From an uncultured Bacteroidales bacterium (GTDB lineage: Bacteria; Bacteroidota; Bacteroidia; Bacteroidales; UBA932), in assembly GCA_947588835.1 (NCBI GenBank), contig CANPZS010000002.1, positions 1-64,000 on the forward strand: a stretch of DNA of 64,000 nt, given 5' to 3'. This document shows positions 12,932 to 22,778 of this stretch, one piece after another. The notes beneath the pieces were generated by a model, which did not search any database, was not told where the DNA came from, and saw nothing but the letters and a program-made list of their open reading frames with translations. A program made the position numbers and the translations under genes. The first letter of the stretch is position 1; the number at the start of each line of letters is the position of its first letter.

Positions 12932-13822
12932 TCAACGTTTTTTGAAGAACGACATGAGTCCCTTGACATAGTCCTCATCGGTCGCTATGGAAATGCTGTC
13001 GACTTTGTAGCGGTTGAACAGCCTTACGGTCCGGTCCGTCACGGTGGAGAACCACTCGGAATAAGCCCTGCGCACTTCCGGAGAAGCGGTGTTCACCCAG
13101 GCCGAATCCCCGGATTCGAAGTCCCTGACATGCACCAGCCCGACATTCGGAATGGCCCTCTCCCTCGGATCGTATACCCTTATCACCGAAACGTCGTGGC
13201 GGTTCACGGCCACCTTCATCGCATCCTCGTAACGGGGAACGCCGTTTTCGTCTACGTCCAGCATGTCCGAGAGTATGAACGCGGCGCATTTTTTCTTGAT
13301 GGCGTTGGTAAGAAAGCGCAGGGCCTCCCCTATGTCGGTCCCGGACGATACTGGCCTGAACTCTATGATTTCTCGTATTATATGCAGCAGGTGCCCGCGG
13401 CCCTTCTTCGGAGGGATGAATTTCTCCACCCTGTCGCTGAAGAACAGGGCCCCCACCTTGTCATTGTTCAGAATGGCGGAAAAAGAAAGCACGGCCGCGA
13501 TTTCGGCAAGCTGGTCCCGCTTGGTCATGGCCGAGGTGCCGAAAAGTCCAGAACGGCTCACGTCTATGAGCAGCACCACCGTCAGTTCCCTTTCCTCCTC
13601 GAACACCTTTACATAAGGCGCACGGAGACGCGCGGTGACGTTCCAGTCCATATTGCGCACATCGTCCCCGTAACGGTATTCCCTGACCTCGCTGAAAGTC
13701 ATTCCGCGTCCCTTGAACGCGGAATGGTACTCGCCTGCAAAGATCTGATGGGACAGAGCCCTCGTCTTTATCTCTATTTTGCGGACCTTTTTCAACAGGT
13801 CGGCCGGAGTCCTGGCATCCAT
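12932..13822 (-). CDS. DUF58 domain protein
   Basis: Motif FSEVREYRYGDDVRNMDWNVTARLRAPYVKVFEEERELTVVLLIDVSRS. Confidence 0.93.
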   Translation of the reverse strand: MDARTPADLLKKVRKIEIKTRALSHQIFAGEYHSAFKGRGMTFSEVREYRYGDDVRNMDWNVTARLRAPYVKVFEEERELTVVLLIDVSRSGLFGTSAMTKRDQLAEIAAVLSFSAILNNDKVGALFFSDRVEKFIPPKKGRGHLLHIIREIIEFRPVSSGTDIGEALRFLTNAIKKKCAAFILSDMLDVDENGVPRYEDAMKVAVNRHDVSVIRVYDPRERAIPNVGLVHVRDFESGDSAWVNTASPEVRRAYSEWFSTVTDRTVRLFNRYKVDSISIATDEDYVKGLMSFFKKR

Positions 13823-14814
13823 TACGGCACTATGACTGCATTGATGACGTTTTCAATTATTTCCTCGGAGGTGACGTTCTCGGCCTCGGCCTCGTAGGTC
13901 AGCCCTATCCTGTGACGGAGCACCTCGTTGCATACGGCCCTCACGTCTTCGGGAATCACATAACCCCTGCGGCGGATGAACGCATAGGCCTTGGAAGCCA
14001 TGGAAAGGGATATGCTGGCCCTCGGGGAGGCCCCGAACGAAATAAGCCCCTTCAGCTTGTCCAGCCCGTAGTCCCCCGGAGTCCTGGTGGCATATACAAT
14101 GTCCACTATGTACCTCTCTATCTTTTCGTCCATATATACGTCCCGCACCACCTTCCTTGCGCGGACTATGTCATCGGGGGACACGGCCGGGCTCGCCTTC
14201 GGAAATTCTCCGGAATTGTTCATGCGCACTATGAGACGCTCCTCGTCCTTGTTCGGATAGCCGACCACGACCTTGAGCATGAAACGGTCGACCTGCGCCT
14301 CCGGAAGAGGATAGGTGCCCTCCTGTTCGATAGGATTCTGGGTGGCGAGCACGAGGAAAGGTTCCGGCAGGGGAAATGTCTCATCGCCTATGGTCACCCG
14401 GCGCTCCTGCATGGCCTCGAGCAGCGCGGACTGCACTTTCGCCGGAGCCCTGTTGATCTCGTCGGCAAGCACGAAGTTGGCGAATACGGGGCCCTTGTGG
14501 ACCTCGAAGCGTTCGTCTTTCTGGGAATAGATGAGAGTGCCCACCACGTCGGCCGGAAGCAGGTCCGGAGTGAACTGGATACGGCTGAACTTGGCGTCGA
14601 CCGCCTGGGAAAGAGTGTTTATGGCCAAAGTCTTGGCAAGGCCGGGCACGCCTTCGAGAAGTATGTGTCCGTTTGCGAGAAGTCCGATCAGCAGGTTGTC
14701 TATCAGATGTTTCTGTCCTACGATCACTTTGCCCATCTCAAGGGAAAGGATGTCCACGAACGAGCTTTCCTTTTGTATGCGGTCATTCAGTTCTTTAATA
14801 TTGACGCTGTCCAT
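13822..14814 (-). CDS. MoxR-type AAA ATPase
   Basis: LLEGVPGLAKTLAINTLSQAVDAKFSRIQFTPDLLPADVVGT, ADEINRAPAKVQSALLEAMQERRV, and ATQNPIEQEGTYPLPEAQVDRF. Confidence 0.96.
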   Translation of the reverse strand: MDSVNIKELNDRIQKESSFVDILSLEMGKVIVGQKHLIDNLLIGLLANGHILLEGVPGLAKTLAINTLSQAVDAKFSRIQFTPDLLPADVVGTLIYSQKDERFEVHKGPVFANFVLADEINRAPAKVQSALLEAMQERRVTIGDETFPLPEPFLVLATQNPIEQEGTYPLPEAQVDRFMLKVVVGYPNKDEERLIVRMNNSGEFPKASPAVSPDDIVRARKVVRDVYMDEKIERYIVDIVYATRTPGDYGLDKLKGLISFGASPRASISLSMASKAYAFIRRRGYVIPEDVRAVCNEVLRHRIGLTYEAEAENVTSEEIIENVINAVIVP

Positions 14815-14829
14815 TATGGTTATTTTTTA

Positions 14830-14837
14830 TAATTTTG
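14830..14837 (+). promoter_or_regulatory. Bacteroidetes -7 element (TAATTTTG) for truA
   Basis: TATAATTTTGCAGCATTATG matches TAnnTTTG. The terminal G lies 8 nt before the start codon at 14845. Confidence 0.55.
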
Positions 14838-14844
14838 CAGCATT

Positions 14845-15627
14845 ATGCGGTACTTGGTGACACTATCCTATGACGGCTCGGCCTACAACGGCTGGCAGTT
14901 CCAGAACAATGCCGCAAGCATTCAGGAAAGCCTGCAATCCGCGCTGTCCACTGTTCTGAAACATCCCGTGGCCGTCACCGGCGCAGGAAGGACCGATTCG
15001 AAAGTCAACGCCATAGGCTATACGGCCCACTTCGACTGGAACGGCCTTCAGGTCATCGATACCGCGCAGCTTGTCTGCAAATTGAATGCCATCCTGCCCG
15101 GAAACATCATCGTGCACGGAATTTATCCGGAGAAAGAGAATTTCCACGCGCGATTCGACGCCGTCCTGCGGGAATACACCTATTTTATACATAGGAAAAA
15201 AGATCCTTTCATGGAAAAATACTCTTTCCTGTGCACCTACAGGCTCGACGTAGAAGCCATGAACAAGGCCGCGGCGCTACTGCTCGGCACCCATGATTTC
15301 AGTTCGTTCGAAAAGACCGGCAGCAACAACAAAACTTCGATCTGCACGGTGAAGGAGGCCGCATGGACCGCCTACACGCCCGTCCACGCGGAACTGATGG
15401 GATATCCCTCATCCGAGGGCGATTATCTCTATTTCCGCATCAGCGCCGACCGCTTCCTTCGCAACATGGTCAGGGCCGTCGTCGGTTCGCTGATAGACGT
15501 CGGCCGGGGACGGCACGAACCCGAATGGATCGAATGGCTCATCGGGCACGGCACCAGGTCCGATGCCGGAGAATCCGTTCCGGGCAATGCCCTGTTCCTG
15601 AGCAGGGTGATTTATCCGCAGGAATAA
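14845..15627 (+). CDS. truA: tRNA pseudouridine(38-40) synthase
   Basis: YDGSAYNGWQFQNNAASIQESL and VTGAGRTDSKVNAIGYTAHFD; catalytic GRTD. Confidence 0.96.
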   Translation: MRYLVTLSYDGSAYNGWQFQNNAASIQESLQSALSTVLKHPVAVTGAGRTDSKVNAIGYTAHFDWNGLQVIDTAQLVCKLNAILPGNIIVHGIYPEKENFHARFDAVLREYTYFIHRKKDPFMEKYSFLCTYRLDVEAMNKAAALLLGTHDFSSFEKTGSNNKTSICTVKEAAWTAYTPVHAELMGYPSSEGDYLYFRISADRFLRNMVRAVVGSLIDVGRGRHEPEWIEWLIGHGTRSDAGESVPGNALFLSRVIYPQE

Positions 15628-15695
15628 GCCTCCGCCGGAACTGCGTCCACGGCGGTCCGGAACAAAGTTTTTTTCGCAAAAACGGTATTTTTGAG

Positions 15696-15703
15696 TATTT
15701 TTG
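15696..15703 (+). promoter_or_regulatory. Bacteroidetes -7 element (TATTTTTG) upstream of the exbB operon
   Basis: GAGTATTTTTGCAGAATATG in the truA-exbB gap. Confidence 0.5.
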
Positions 15704-15767
15704 CAGAATATGGCACGATTTTGCATGCCATGACCTTAAGTTGATTTTCTAAATACAGTTCAACAAT

Positions 15768-16499
15768 ATGCTGTTCAATATTTTACAGACAGACATCCCG
15801 GCCGTGGACCTCGAAGGAACGCTTACGGAAGCCGTGCCGGCAGTTCAGGCGACGGAGATGAGCCAGAGCCTCTTTTCCATGTTCAAAATGGGCGGCGCCC
15901 TCATGTGGGTACTGCTTCTGCTCTCCGTCATAGCCATTTACATCATAGGCAAGAAATGGTGGGTGATACGGAACGCTTCCAACATAGGCTCCCATTTCAT
16001 GCAGGACATAAGGGACTACGTGACAGAGGGCAAATTCAAGTCCGCCATCACGCTGTGCCAGAAATACGACACCCCGGTGGCGAGGATGATAGAGAAGGGC
16101 ATCAACCGCATAGGCAGGCCCCTGTCCGACCTTCAGACGGCCATCGAGAACACCGGCAACGTGGAAGTGGAACGCCTTGAAAAAGGCCTGCCGATTCTCG
16201 CCACCATAGCGGGAGGCGCCCCGATGATAGGATTTCTCGGCACGGTGATCGGCATGGTACAGGCTTTCTTCAACATGTCCAAGGCAGGCAACAACATAGA
16301 CATCACCATGCTCTCTGGAGGCATCTACACCGCCATGATCACCACGGTCGGAGGCCTCATTGTCGGCATCATAGCTTATTTCGGATACAACTGGCTTACC
16401 TCCAAGATATCGGATCTCGTATACAAGATGGAAAGCTCCACCATGGACTTCATAGACATAGTCCTTCACGAGCCGAGCGAGGAAGAAAGCGCCAAATGA
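15768..16499 (+). CDS. exbB: MotA/TolQ/ExbB proton channel family protein
   Basis: ATIAGGAPMIGFLGTVIGMVQAFFNMS and GIYTAMITTVGGLIVGIIAYFGYN. Confidence 0.93.
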   Translation: MLFNILQTDIPAVDLEGTLTEAVPAVQATEMSQSLFSMFKMGGALMWVLLLLSVIAIYIIGKKWWVIRNASNIGSHFMQDIRDYVTEGKFKSAITLCQKYDTPVARMIEKGINRIGRPLSDLQTAIENTGNVEVERLEKGLPILATIAGGAPMIGFLGTVIGMVQAFFNMSKAGNNIDITMLSGGIYTAMITTVGGLIVGIIAYFGYNWLTSKISDLVYKMESSTMDFIDIVLHEPSEEESAK

Positions 16500-16508
16500 C
16501 ATTGATAC

Positions 16509-16919
16509 ATGGCACTCAAGAGAACAACCAAGGTGAACGCGGACTTCTCCCTGTCCTCCATGACGGACATAGTGTTCCTGCTGCTCATATTCTTTTTGGT
16601 GACTTCCACGCTCATCAATCCGAACGCGCTTAAGCTCCTGCTTCCCAAGAGCACCGGACAGGTCTCCGCGAAAGCGACGGTAAGCGTATCGATAAAGGAC
16701 TGGCAGAACGACACCTATACTTATCATTTAAACGGCGACGAGACGCCCCTGTCGTACGGCGAAGTGGAAGACGGGCTCATCACCCTGCTGCAGGACCGCG
16801 AGGATCCCACCTTCTCCATATATTCGGACGAGAGCGTTCCCATAAAGGAAGTGGTGTCCATAATGAACATTGCCAAAAGAAACCATTACAAAGTAATTCT
16901 GGCGACGCAGCCGGAATAA
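16509..16919 (+). CDS. exbD: ExbD/TolR biopolymer transport protein
   Basis: ADFSLSSMTDIVFLLLIFFLVTSTLINPNALKLLLP. Confidence 0.93.
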   Translation: MALKRTTKVNADFSLSSMTDIVFLLLIFFLVTSTLINPNALKLLLPKSTGQVSAKATVSVSIKDWQNDTYTYHLNGDETPLSYGEVEDGLITLLQDREDPTFSIYSDESVPIKEVVSIMNIAKRNHYKVILATQPE

Positions 16920-16934
16920 GGGACGCACCGCAAG

Positions 16935-17726
16935 ATGAAACAATACCAGCACGAACAGCAGACGCAGGAGCGCAGAGGGAAGGTGACGGGAGCCCTGCTC
17001 ACCCTCTGCATACATGCCGCGATGCTCGCGACAGGACTGCTGACGGGGCTGAAATATCTTGACCCGCCGCCTCCTGAGAACACTTTCCTGCTGGATTTCT
17101 CCGAAGAGGAAGAACAGGTGCGGGAGCCGCGTCCGCGCAAGGTTTCCACGGCGCCGAGGGCCGAGAACGCCGATCCCGAAAAGGACGTAAGGCTCGTGCA
17201 AAAATCCGAATCCCCGTACGTGTCGGAAAAGCCGAACGATACGCCGGAGACGAAGGCGGACGACTTCGGGGACGTGGAGACCCCGGAACCTCCGGCAAAA
17301 GAGGAACCCAAGCTCGATCCGCGGGCGTCTTTCCCCGGAATGTCCAAGAAAGACAACCCTACGACGGCGCCGCATGCCGCCGACGAAGCCTCGGACGCAT
17401 TCAAGGCCGGAGCCCCCGACGGCAACTCCGAAACCAGGCGGACCGACGGGACTCCGAATGCAAAGCTGAAAGGCAGGACGGTAATAGGAGGACTGCCGAG
17501 GCCGTCATATGAAGTACAGAAAGAAGGAACGGTAGTAGTGCAGATAAAAGTGGACCAGTACGGCAACGTTAAAGAAGCGGTTCCCGGAGCCGAAGGTACC
17601 ACCGTAACGGACAAGACGCTCTGGAACGCGGCGAGAAAGGCCGCCATGAAGACGCATTTCAACATGAGCGCGGAAGCGCCGGTGCTCCAGCAGGGCACGA
17701 TAACATACCGCTTCAGACTGCAATGA
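16935..17726 (+). CDS. tonB: TonB-like energy transducer
   Basis: N-terminal TM, Pro/Glu-rich linker, C-terminal TonB-like domain (VVVQIKVDQYGNVKEAVPGAEGTTVTDKTLWNAARKAAMKTHFN); follows exbB and exbD. Confidence 0.85.
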   Translation: MKQYQHEQQTQERRGKVTGALLTLCIHAAMLATGLLTGLKYLDPPPPENTFLLDFSEEEEQVREPRPRKVSTAPRAENADPEKDVRLVQKSESPYVSEKPNDTPETKADDFGDVETPEPPAKEEPKLDPRASFPGMSKKDNPTTAPHAADEASDAFKAGAPDGNSETRRTDGTPNAKLKGRTVIGGLPRPSYEVQKEGTVVVQIKVDQYGNVKEAVPGAEGTTVTDKTLWNAARKAAMKTHFNMSAEAPVLQQGTITYRFRLQ

Positions 17727-17801
17727 ACAAAAATGGCGTGAGCCATTGACTTATAAATATTTTATAAAACCCAATCACCGCCTCGGGCGGAAAGGACAAT
17801 C

Positions 17802-19145
17802 ATGAAAGAAAAAGAGAAAGGCGGCTTCAGCAGCCGTCAGGGACGTAGGGATTACGGACAAAAGGACGGTGGAAGACATTTCACCGACAGACGCAATTCA
17901 GCTTCCGGACGCACGCACTTTACGCGCAGGAAAGACTTCTCCGGAAATGCGGAAAAAGTTGATTTCTCATCGGACGACTATAAAAATACTGAGCGCAAGA
18001 GCTATGGAAACGGCGGCTCCGGCAACTACGGCGCGCGGCGCGAATGGCACGGAAACGATTCCAGGGACAGACGCGGCGGCGACAGCGGCAGGAAGCCATA
18101 CGGCGGAGACCGCGGCTACGGCTCGGACAGAAACTATGGCTCGGACCGCAGTTACAGTTCTGATCGAAGCTACAGTTCAGACAGAAGCTACGGCACGGAC
18201 AGAAGCTACGGTTCCGACCGCAACTACGGGAAACCAGGAAGCTACAGAAAACAGACAAGGGACTACGACAAGCCGAAAAGCTATGGCAAACCGAAAGACT
18301 ACGGCAGACCTGATGAACGGAAATTCGAGAAGCACGGGGAGCCGGGCATAAACGCCATGATCAGACGCAGGCCGCAGATCGACGCCCCCGCGGAGGAATA
18401 TGACGACACGGCGCAGATGCCCGTAAAGGACGTGATCCGCCTCAACCGCTTCATAGCCAACTCCGGCGTCTGCTCCCGGCGCGAAGCCGACAACCTGATT
18501 CTCGCGGGCACGGTCACGGTGAACGGCGAAGTCGTCACGGAGCTGGGCACAAAAGTCAACATCTTCACCGACGAAGTGCGCTTCAACGGAGAACGTCTGA
18601 AAGGCGAGGAAAAAGTCTACATAGTAATGAACAAGCCCAAGGGATTCGTGACCACCGTCAGCGATCCGCATGCGGAAAAAACGGTCATGGACCTGCTGAA
18701 AGGCTGCAAGATGAGAGTATTCCCCGTAGGCAGGCTCGACAAGAACACCACCGGGGTGCTCATGTTCACCAACGACGGCGAGATAGCCGAAAGGCTCACC
18801 CATCCTTCGTACGACAAGAAGAAAATATATCAGGTGATAGTCGATACCCCGCTCAAGGAGGAAGACAGGGAAAAGATCCTGGCCGGAGTCGAGCTGAGCG
18901 ACGGCGTCGTAAAGGCCGACGAACTCGAATACGTGGACGCGGACGACCACAAGAAGCTCGGCATAGAAATCCATTCGGGCAAGAACAGGATAGTCCGCAG
19001 GATTTTCGAATCCCTCGGATATGACGTCAAGGCCCTCGACAGGGTATATTTCGCCGGACTTACCAAGAAAGGGCTCAAGAAAGGCGAATGGAGGTTCCTC
19101 ACCGGCAGCGAAGTGAACATCCTCAAAATGGGGGCATACGTATAA
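17802..19145 (+). CDS. rluB: RluB-type 23S rRNA pseudouridine synthase with a long disordered repeat N-terminus
   Basis: C-terminal VIRLNRFIANSGVCSRREADNLI (S4 domain) and VFPVGRLDKNTTGVLMFTNDGE (catalytic); N-terminal about 190 aa low complexity. Confidence 0.92.
   Translation: MKEKEKGGFSSRQGRRDYGQKDGGRHFTDRRNSASGRTHFTRRKDFSGNAEKVDFSSDDYKNTERKSYGNGGSGNYGARREWHGNDSRDRRGGDSGRKPYGGDRGYGSDRNYGSDRSYSSDRSYSSDRSYGTDRSYGSDRNYGKPGSYRKQTRDYDKPKSYGKPKDYGRPDERKFEKHGEPGINAMIRRRPQIDAPAEEYDDTAQMPVKDVIRLNRFIANSGVCSRREADNLILAGTVTVNGEVVTELGTKVNIFTDEVRFNGERLKGEEKVYIVMNKPKGFVTTVSDPHAEKTVMDLLKGCKMRVFPVGRLDKNTTGVLMFTNDGEIAERLTHPSYDKKKIYQVIVDTPLKEEDREKILAGVELSDGVVKADELEYVDADDHKKLGIEIHSGKNRIVRRIFESLGYDVKALDRVYFAGLTKKGLKKGEWRFLTGSEVNILKMGAYV
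18110..18310 (+). repeat. Degenerate in-frame repeat encoding (S/T)DR(S/N)Y(G/S) units
   Basis: Translation GSDRNYGSDRSYSSDRSYSSDRSYGTDRSYGSDRNYGKPGSYRKQTRDYDKPKSYGKPKDYGRPDER. Confidence 0.9.
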
Positions 19146-20047
19146 TGGCGGCGCAGAAAGGATCCGGCGGACACCGCGCGGGCTTCGTGAACATCATCGG
19201 CAATCCCAACGTAGGCAAGTCAACGCTTATGAACGCCCTCGTGGGGGAAAAACTATGCATAGTGACCGCCAAGGCACAGACGACCAGGCACAGGATAATG
19301 GGCATAGTGAACGGCGACGGCTACCAGATAGTCTACTCCGACACCCCCGGCATCCTGAAGCCCGGCTATCGCCTGCAGCGGAACATGATGAAATACGTCG
19401 ACACCGCCATAGGGGACGCTGACGTCATCCTGTATGTCACCGACACGGTGGAAAGCGGGACCAAGAACGAAGAATACGTAGCCAAGCTGCGCGACATAGA
19501 AGTGCCCGTCATCCTTGTCATCAACAAAATAGACCTTTCCACGCAGGAAAAGGTGATGGAGCTGATGGACAGGTGGAAAGAGCTGCTTCCCGGGGCTATC
19601 GCCATACCGGTGTCCGCAAAGGAAAAATTCAATCTGGACAGCGTCTTCGAGGAGATCCTGTCGCATCTTCCCGTCGCGCCGGAATGGTTCGACAAAGACA
19701 CGTTCACCGACAGGAACCTGCGGTTTTTCGCTTCGGAAATATTGCGCGAAAAAATATTGCTGAACTACAGCGAGGAAGTTCCCTACAGCTGCGAAGTGGA
19801 GATAGAGTCTTTCAAGGAAGGCGCGGACAGATATGAGATCTCCGCCGTCATCTACGTGATGAGGGACTCACAGAAAGGAATCCTGATCGGCAAAGGAGGC
19901 GCGGCCCTCAAAAAGGTGGGCACCATGGCCCGGATCGACATGGAAGACTTCTTTCAGAAGAAAGTTTTCCTGAGCACATACGTGAAAGTGGCGCCGGGCT
20001 GGAGGGAATCCCGCAAGGACCTGAGGCGCTTCGGGTATGAAGACTGA
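19145..20047 (+). CDS. era: GTPase Era
   Basis: HRAGFVNIIGNPNVGKSTLMNALVGEKLCIVTAKAQTTRHRIMG; C-terminal KH region. ATG at 19145 overlaps the rluB stop (TAATG); the ORF track start 19088 is too long. Confidence 0.96.
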   Translation: MAAQKGSGGHRAGFVNIIGNPNVGKSTLMNALVGEKLCIVTAKAQTTRHRIMGIVNGDGYQIVYSDTPGILKPGYRLQRNMMKYVDTAIGDADVILYVTDTVESGTKNEEYVAKLRDIEVPVILVINKIDLSTQEKVMELMDRWKELLPGAIAIPVSAKEKFNLDSVFEEILSHLPVAPEWFDKDTFTDRNLRFFASEILREKILLNYSEEVPYSCEVEIESFKEGADRYEISAVIYVMRDSQKGILIGKGGAALKKVGTMARIDMEDFFQKKVFLSTYVKVAPGWRESRKDLRRFGYED

Positions 20048-20070
20048 AATATAAAAAGAAACGACTGAAT

Positions 20071-22758
20071 ATGAGCGACGAATGGGACGGCATGTCTCCG
20101 GAAGACATGGACATGGATGCGGACATGGACGGAACGGCGGAGGAAGCCGAAGATGCCGAAGAAGTTGAAGAAGGACGCTTCTCAAGGCTGCTTGACGACG
20201 ACAGCCGGAAATTCAAACTTTCCGGCATGTTCAAGGACTGGTTTCTCGACTATTCCTCCTACGTCATACTCCAAAGGGCCGTCCCCCATATCGTGGACGG
20301 TCTGAAACCAGTGCAAAGAAGGGTGCTGCACGCCATGTACCGCATAGACGACGGACGCTATACAAAAGTGGCCAATATAGTGGGGCAGGCGATGCAATAC
20401 CACCCGCACGGAGACCAGTCCATTCTCGGCGCGCTCGTACAGCTCGGCCAGAAAGGGCTCACCGTGGACTGCCAGGGCAACTGGGGCAACATCCTCACCG
20501 GCGACGGCAATGCCGCGCCGCGATATATTGAGGCGAGGCTCTCCAAATTCGCGAAAGAAGTCATTTTCGACCCCAAGGTCACCAGATGGATGACCTCATA
20601 CGACGGACGCAACCAGGAGCCCACGGAACTCCCGGTAAGGTTTCCCCTCCTCCTCGCCCAGGGCACGGAGGGCATCGCCGTCGGCATGGCCTCCAAGATA
20701 TTGCCGCACAATTTCAACGAGCTCATAGACGCCTCCATAGCGATACTCAGGGGAAAGGACTACGAACTCTATCCGGACTTCCCCACCGGAGGATATGCCG
20801 ACTGCAGCAAATACAACCGCGGACGCCGCGGCGGAGTCGTCAAGGTAAGGGCCAAGATAGACAAGATAGACAAGAATACCATAGCCGTCACCGAAATACC
20901 TTTCGGCAAGACGACGCAGGCCCTGATAGACTCCATCCTCAAAGCCAGGGACAAAGGCAAGATAAAAATACGCAAGATAGAGGACATGACGACGGAAAAG
21001 GTGGACATCATAATCCATCTTCCGAACGACGTGTCCCCGGACAAGACCATAGACGCCCTTTACGCCTTCACCGACTGCGAGACCGCCATAATGCCGAACG
21101 CCTGCGTCATAAAGGACAACAAGCCGCAATTCATGGACGTGCATGAGATTCTCGAATACGACACCTTCCATACGAAGGACATACTGGAAGAAGAACTGCA
21201 GATAAGGCTTGCGGAACTCGAAGACCAGTGGCACAGCGACTCCCTCGAAAAGATATTCTTCGAAGAACGAATATACAAGATACTCGAGCAGGACCAGAAG
21301 ACGTGGGAAGAACAGCTGGAAGACGTATTCTCCAAGATGCAGGAATACAGGGGCCGGCTGCACAGAGAAATAGTGAAGGAGGACATCCTCAAGCTGGTGG
21401 AAAAGCCCGTGCGGAAGATATCCAAATTCGACTCGAAGGCTTTGGACAAGAGAATCGGCGACACGGAGGCCGAGATGGACGAGGTCCTCAACCATCTCGG
21501 GCACATGACGGAATTCACCGTAAACTGGTTCCGGGGACTGAAGCGTAAATACGGCGAAAACTGTCCGCGCCTTACGGAAATAACCAGCTTCGAGGCCATC
21601 GCCGCCACCAAAGTGGTGCACAACAACGCCAGGCTTTACGCCAATCTGGATGAAGGATTCGTAGGCACAGGCCTCAAGAAAGACGACAACGGGCAGTTCA
21701 TCTGCGAATGCTCCGACCTGTCGGAAATCATCGTCATAGGCAAGGACGGGCATTACCGCGTCACCAAGGTGAGCGACAAGGCCTTCTTCGGCAAGAATCT
21801 CCTCTACGCTGGGGTGTTCAACCGCAACGACGCACGCACCATATACAACGTGATCTACCGCGACGGCAAGAGCCCGACATATTACGCCAAACGCTTCGCC
21901 ATCACTTCCGTGACAAGGGACAAGGAGTACGACATCACTCAGGGCAAGCCCGGATCGTCCATACTCTGGTTCACCGCGAACCACAACGGCGAAGCCGAAT
22001 CCGTGCGCATATACATGCGTCCTCGGCCCAAGCTCAAAAAGACGTCCATCGAATACGACTTCTCCGGCCTCGCCATCAAAGGAAAGGGCTCCAGGGGAAA
22101 TCTCGTGTCGAAAAATCCGATACAGAGGATCTGCATAAAATCCAAGGGAGTCTCCACCATAGGAGGCAAGGACATTTGGTACGACGCCGACATACAGAGG
22201 CTCAACGAAGACGGGCGCGGAGAATATCTCGGCCAGTTCGGCACGGACGACAAAGTGCTCGCCGTATTCAGGGACGGCACCTTCTACACCACTTCGTTTG
22301 ATCTGAGCAACAGGTATCAGGGAGATGTGGCGCGCATCGAAAAATTCGACCCCGGCAAGACTTACAGCGCCCTCTATTGGGACGGCGGCGCCAAGGCGTT
22401 TTACATAAAGAGATTTTCATTCACGGAAAGCAACAATACGCCGCTCTCGTTCATATCCGACGCCAAGGGGTCGTATCTTGTGGAACTCTCCGGAGACGAC
22501 CGCCCGAGGATACTGCTTACGTTCGGAGGAAAATATGAGCACAGGGAAGCCGAAGTCATAGACGCCGAAGAATTCATAGCCAAAAAGGGACTCGGGGCGA
22601 AAGGCAAAAAATGCCATCAGTACGAACTGAAAAGCGTGGCTTTCACGGAGCCTGCCGCCGTGCCCGAAGAATCCGCCGGTCCGGAAGATCCGGCAGACGC
22701 CGAAGACTCAGCGGACGCCGAAGATCCAGCCGATCCGGAAGAACCGACGTTGTTTTAA
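20071..22758 (+). CDS. parC: DNA gyrase/topoisomerase IV subunit A
   Basis: YVILQRAVPHIVDGLKPVQRRVLHAMYRIDDGRYTKVANIVGQAMQYHPHGDQSI; active-site region APRYIEARLS. Confidence 0.92.
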   Translation: MSDEWDGMSPEDMDMDADMDGTAEEAEDAEEVEEGRFSRLLDDDSRKFKLSGMFKDWFLDYSSYVILQRAVPHIVDGLKPVQRRVLHAMYRIDDGRYTKVANIVGQAMQYHPHGDQSILGALVQLGQKGLTVDCQGNWGNILTGDGNAAPRYIEARLSKFAKEVIFDPKVTRWMTSYDGRNQEPTELPVRFPLLLAQGTEGIAVGMASKILPHNFNELIDASIAILRGKDYELYPDFPTGGYADCSKYNRGRRGGVVKVRAKIDKIDKNTIAVTEIPFGKTTQALIDSILKARDKGKIKIRKIEDMTTEKVDIIIHLPNDVSPDKTIDALYAFTDCETAIMPNACVIKDNKPQFMDVHEILEYDTFHTKDILEEELQIRLAELEDQWHSDSLEKIFFEERIYKILEQDQKTWEEQLEDVFSKMQEYRGRLHREIVKEDILKLVEKPVRKISKFDSKALDKRIGDTEAEMDEVLNHLGHMTEFTVNWFRGLKRKYGENCPRLTEITSFEAIAATKVVHNNARLYANLDEGFVGTGLKKDDNGQFICECSDLSEIIVIGKDGHYRVTKVSDKAFFGKNLLYAGVFNRNDARTIYNVIYRDGKSPTYYAKRFAITSVTRDKEYDITQGKPGSSILWFTANHNGEAESVRIYMRPRPKLKKTSIEYDFSGLAIKGKGSRGNLVSKNPIQRICIKSKGVSTIGGKDIWYDADIQRLNEDGRGEYLGQFGTDDKVLAVFRDGTFYTTSFDLSNRYQGDVARIEKFDPGKTYSALYWDGGAKAFYIKRFSFTESNNTPLSFISDAKGSYLVELSGDDRPRILLTFGGKYEHREAEVIDAEEFIAKKGLGAKGKKCHQYELKSVAFTEPAAVPEESAGPEDPADAEDSADAEDPADPEEPTLF

Positions 22759-22778
22759 GGTGCAGGAGGCATAAAGCC

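Noticed and set aside
17802-19145. rluB DNA repeat considered as a CRISPR array
   Set aside because: Repeats are short, degenerate, contiguous and in frame, with no spacers.
20596-21984. 462-aa antisense ORF in the topoisomerase gene
   Set aside because: In codon register with the sense gene; Val/Tyr/Leu-rich shadow translation.
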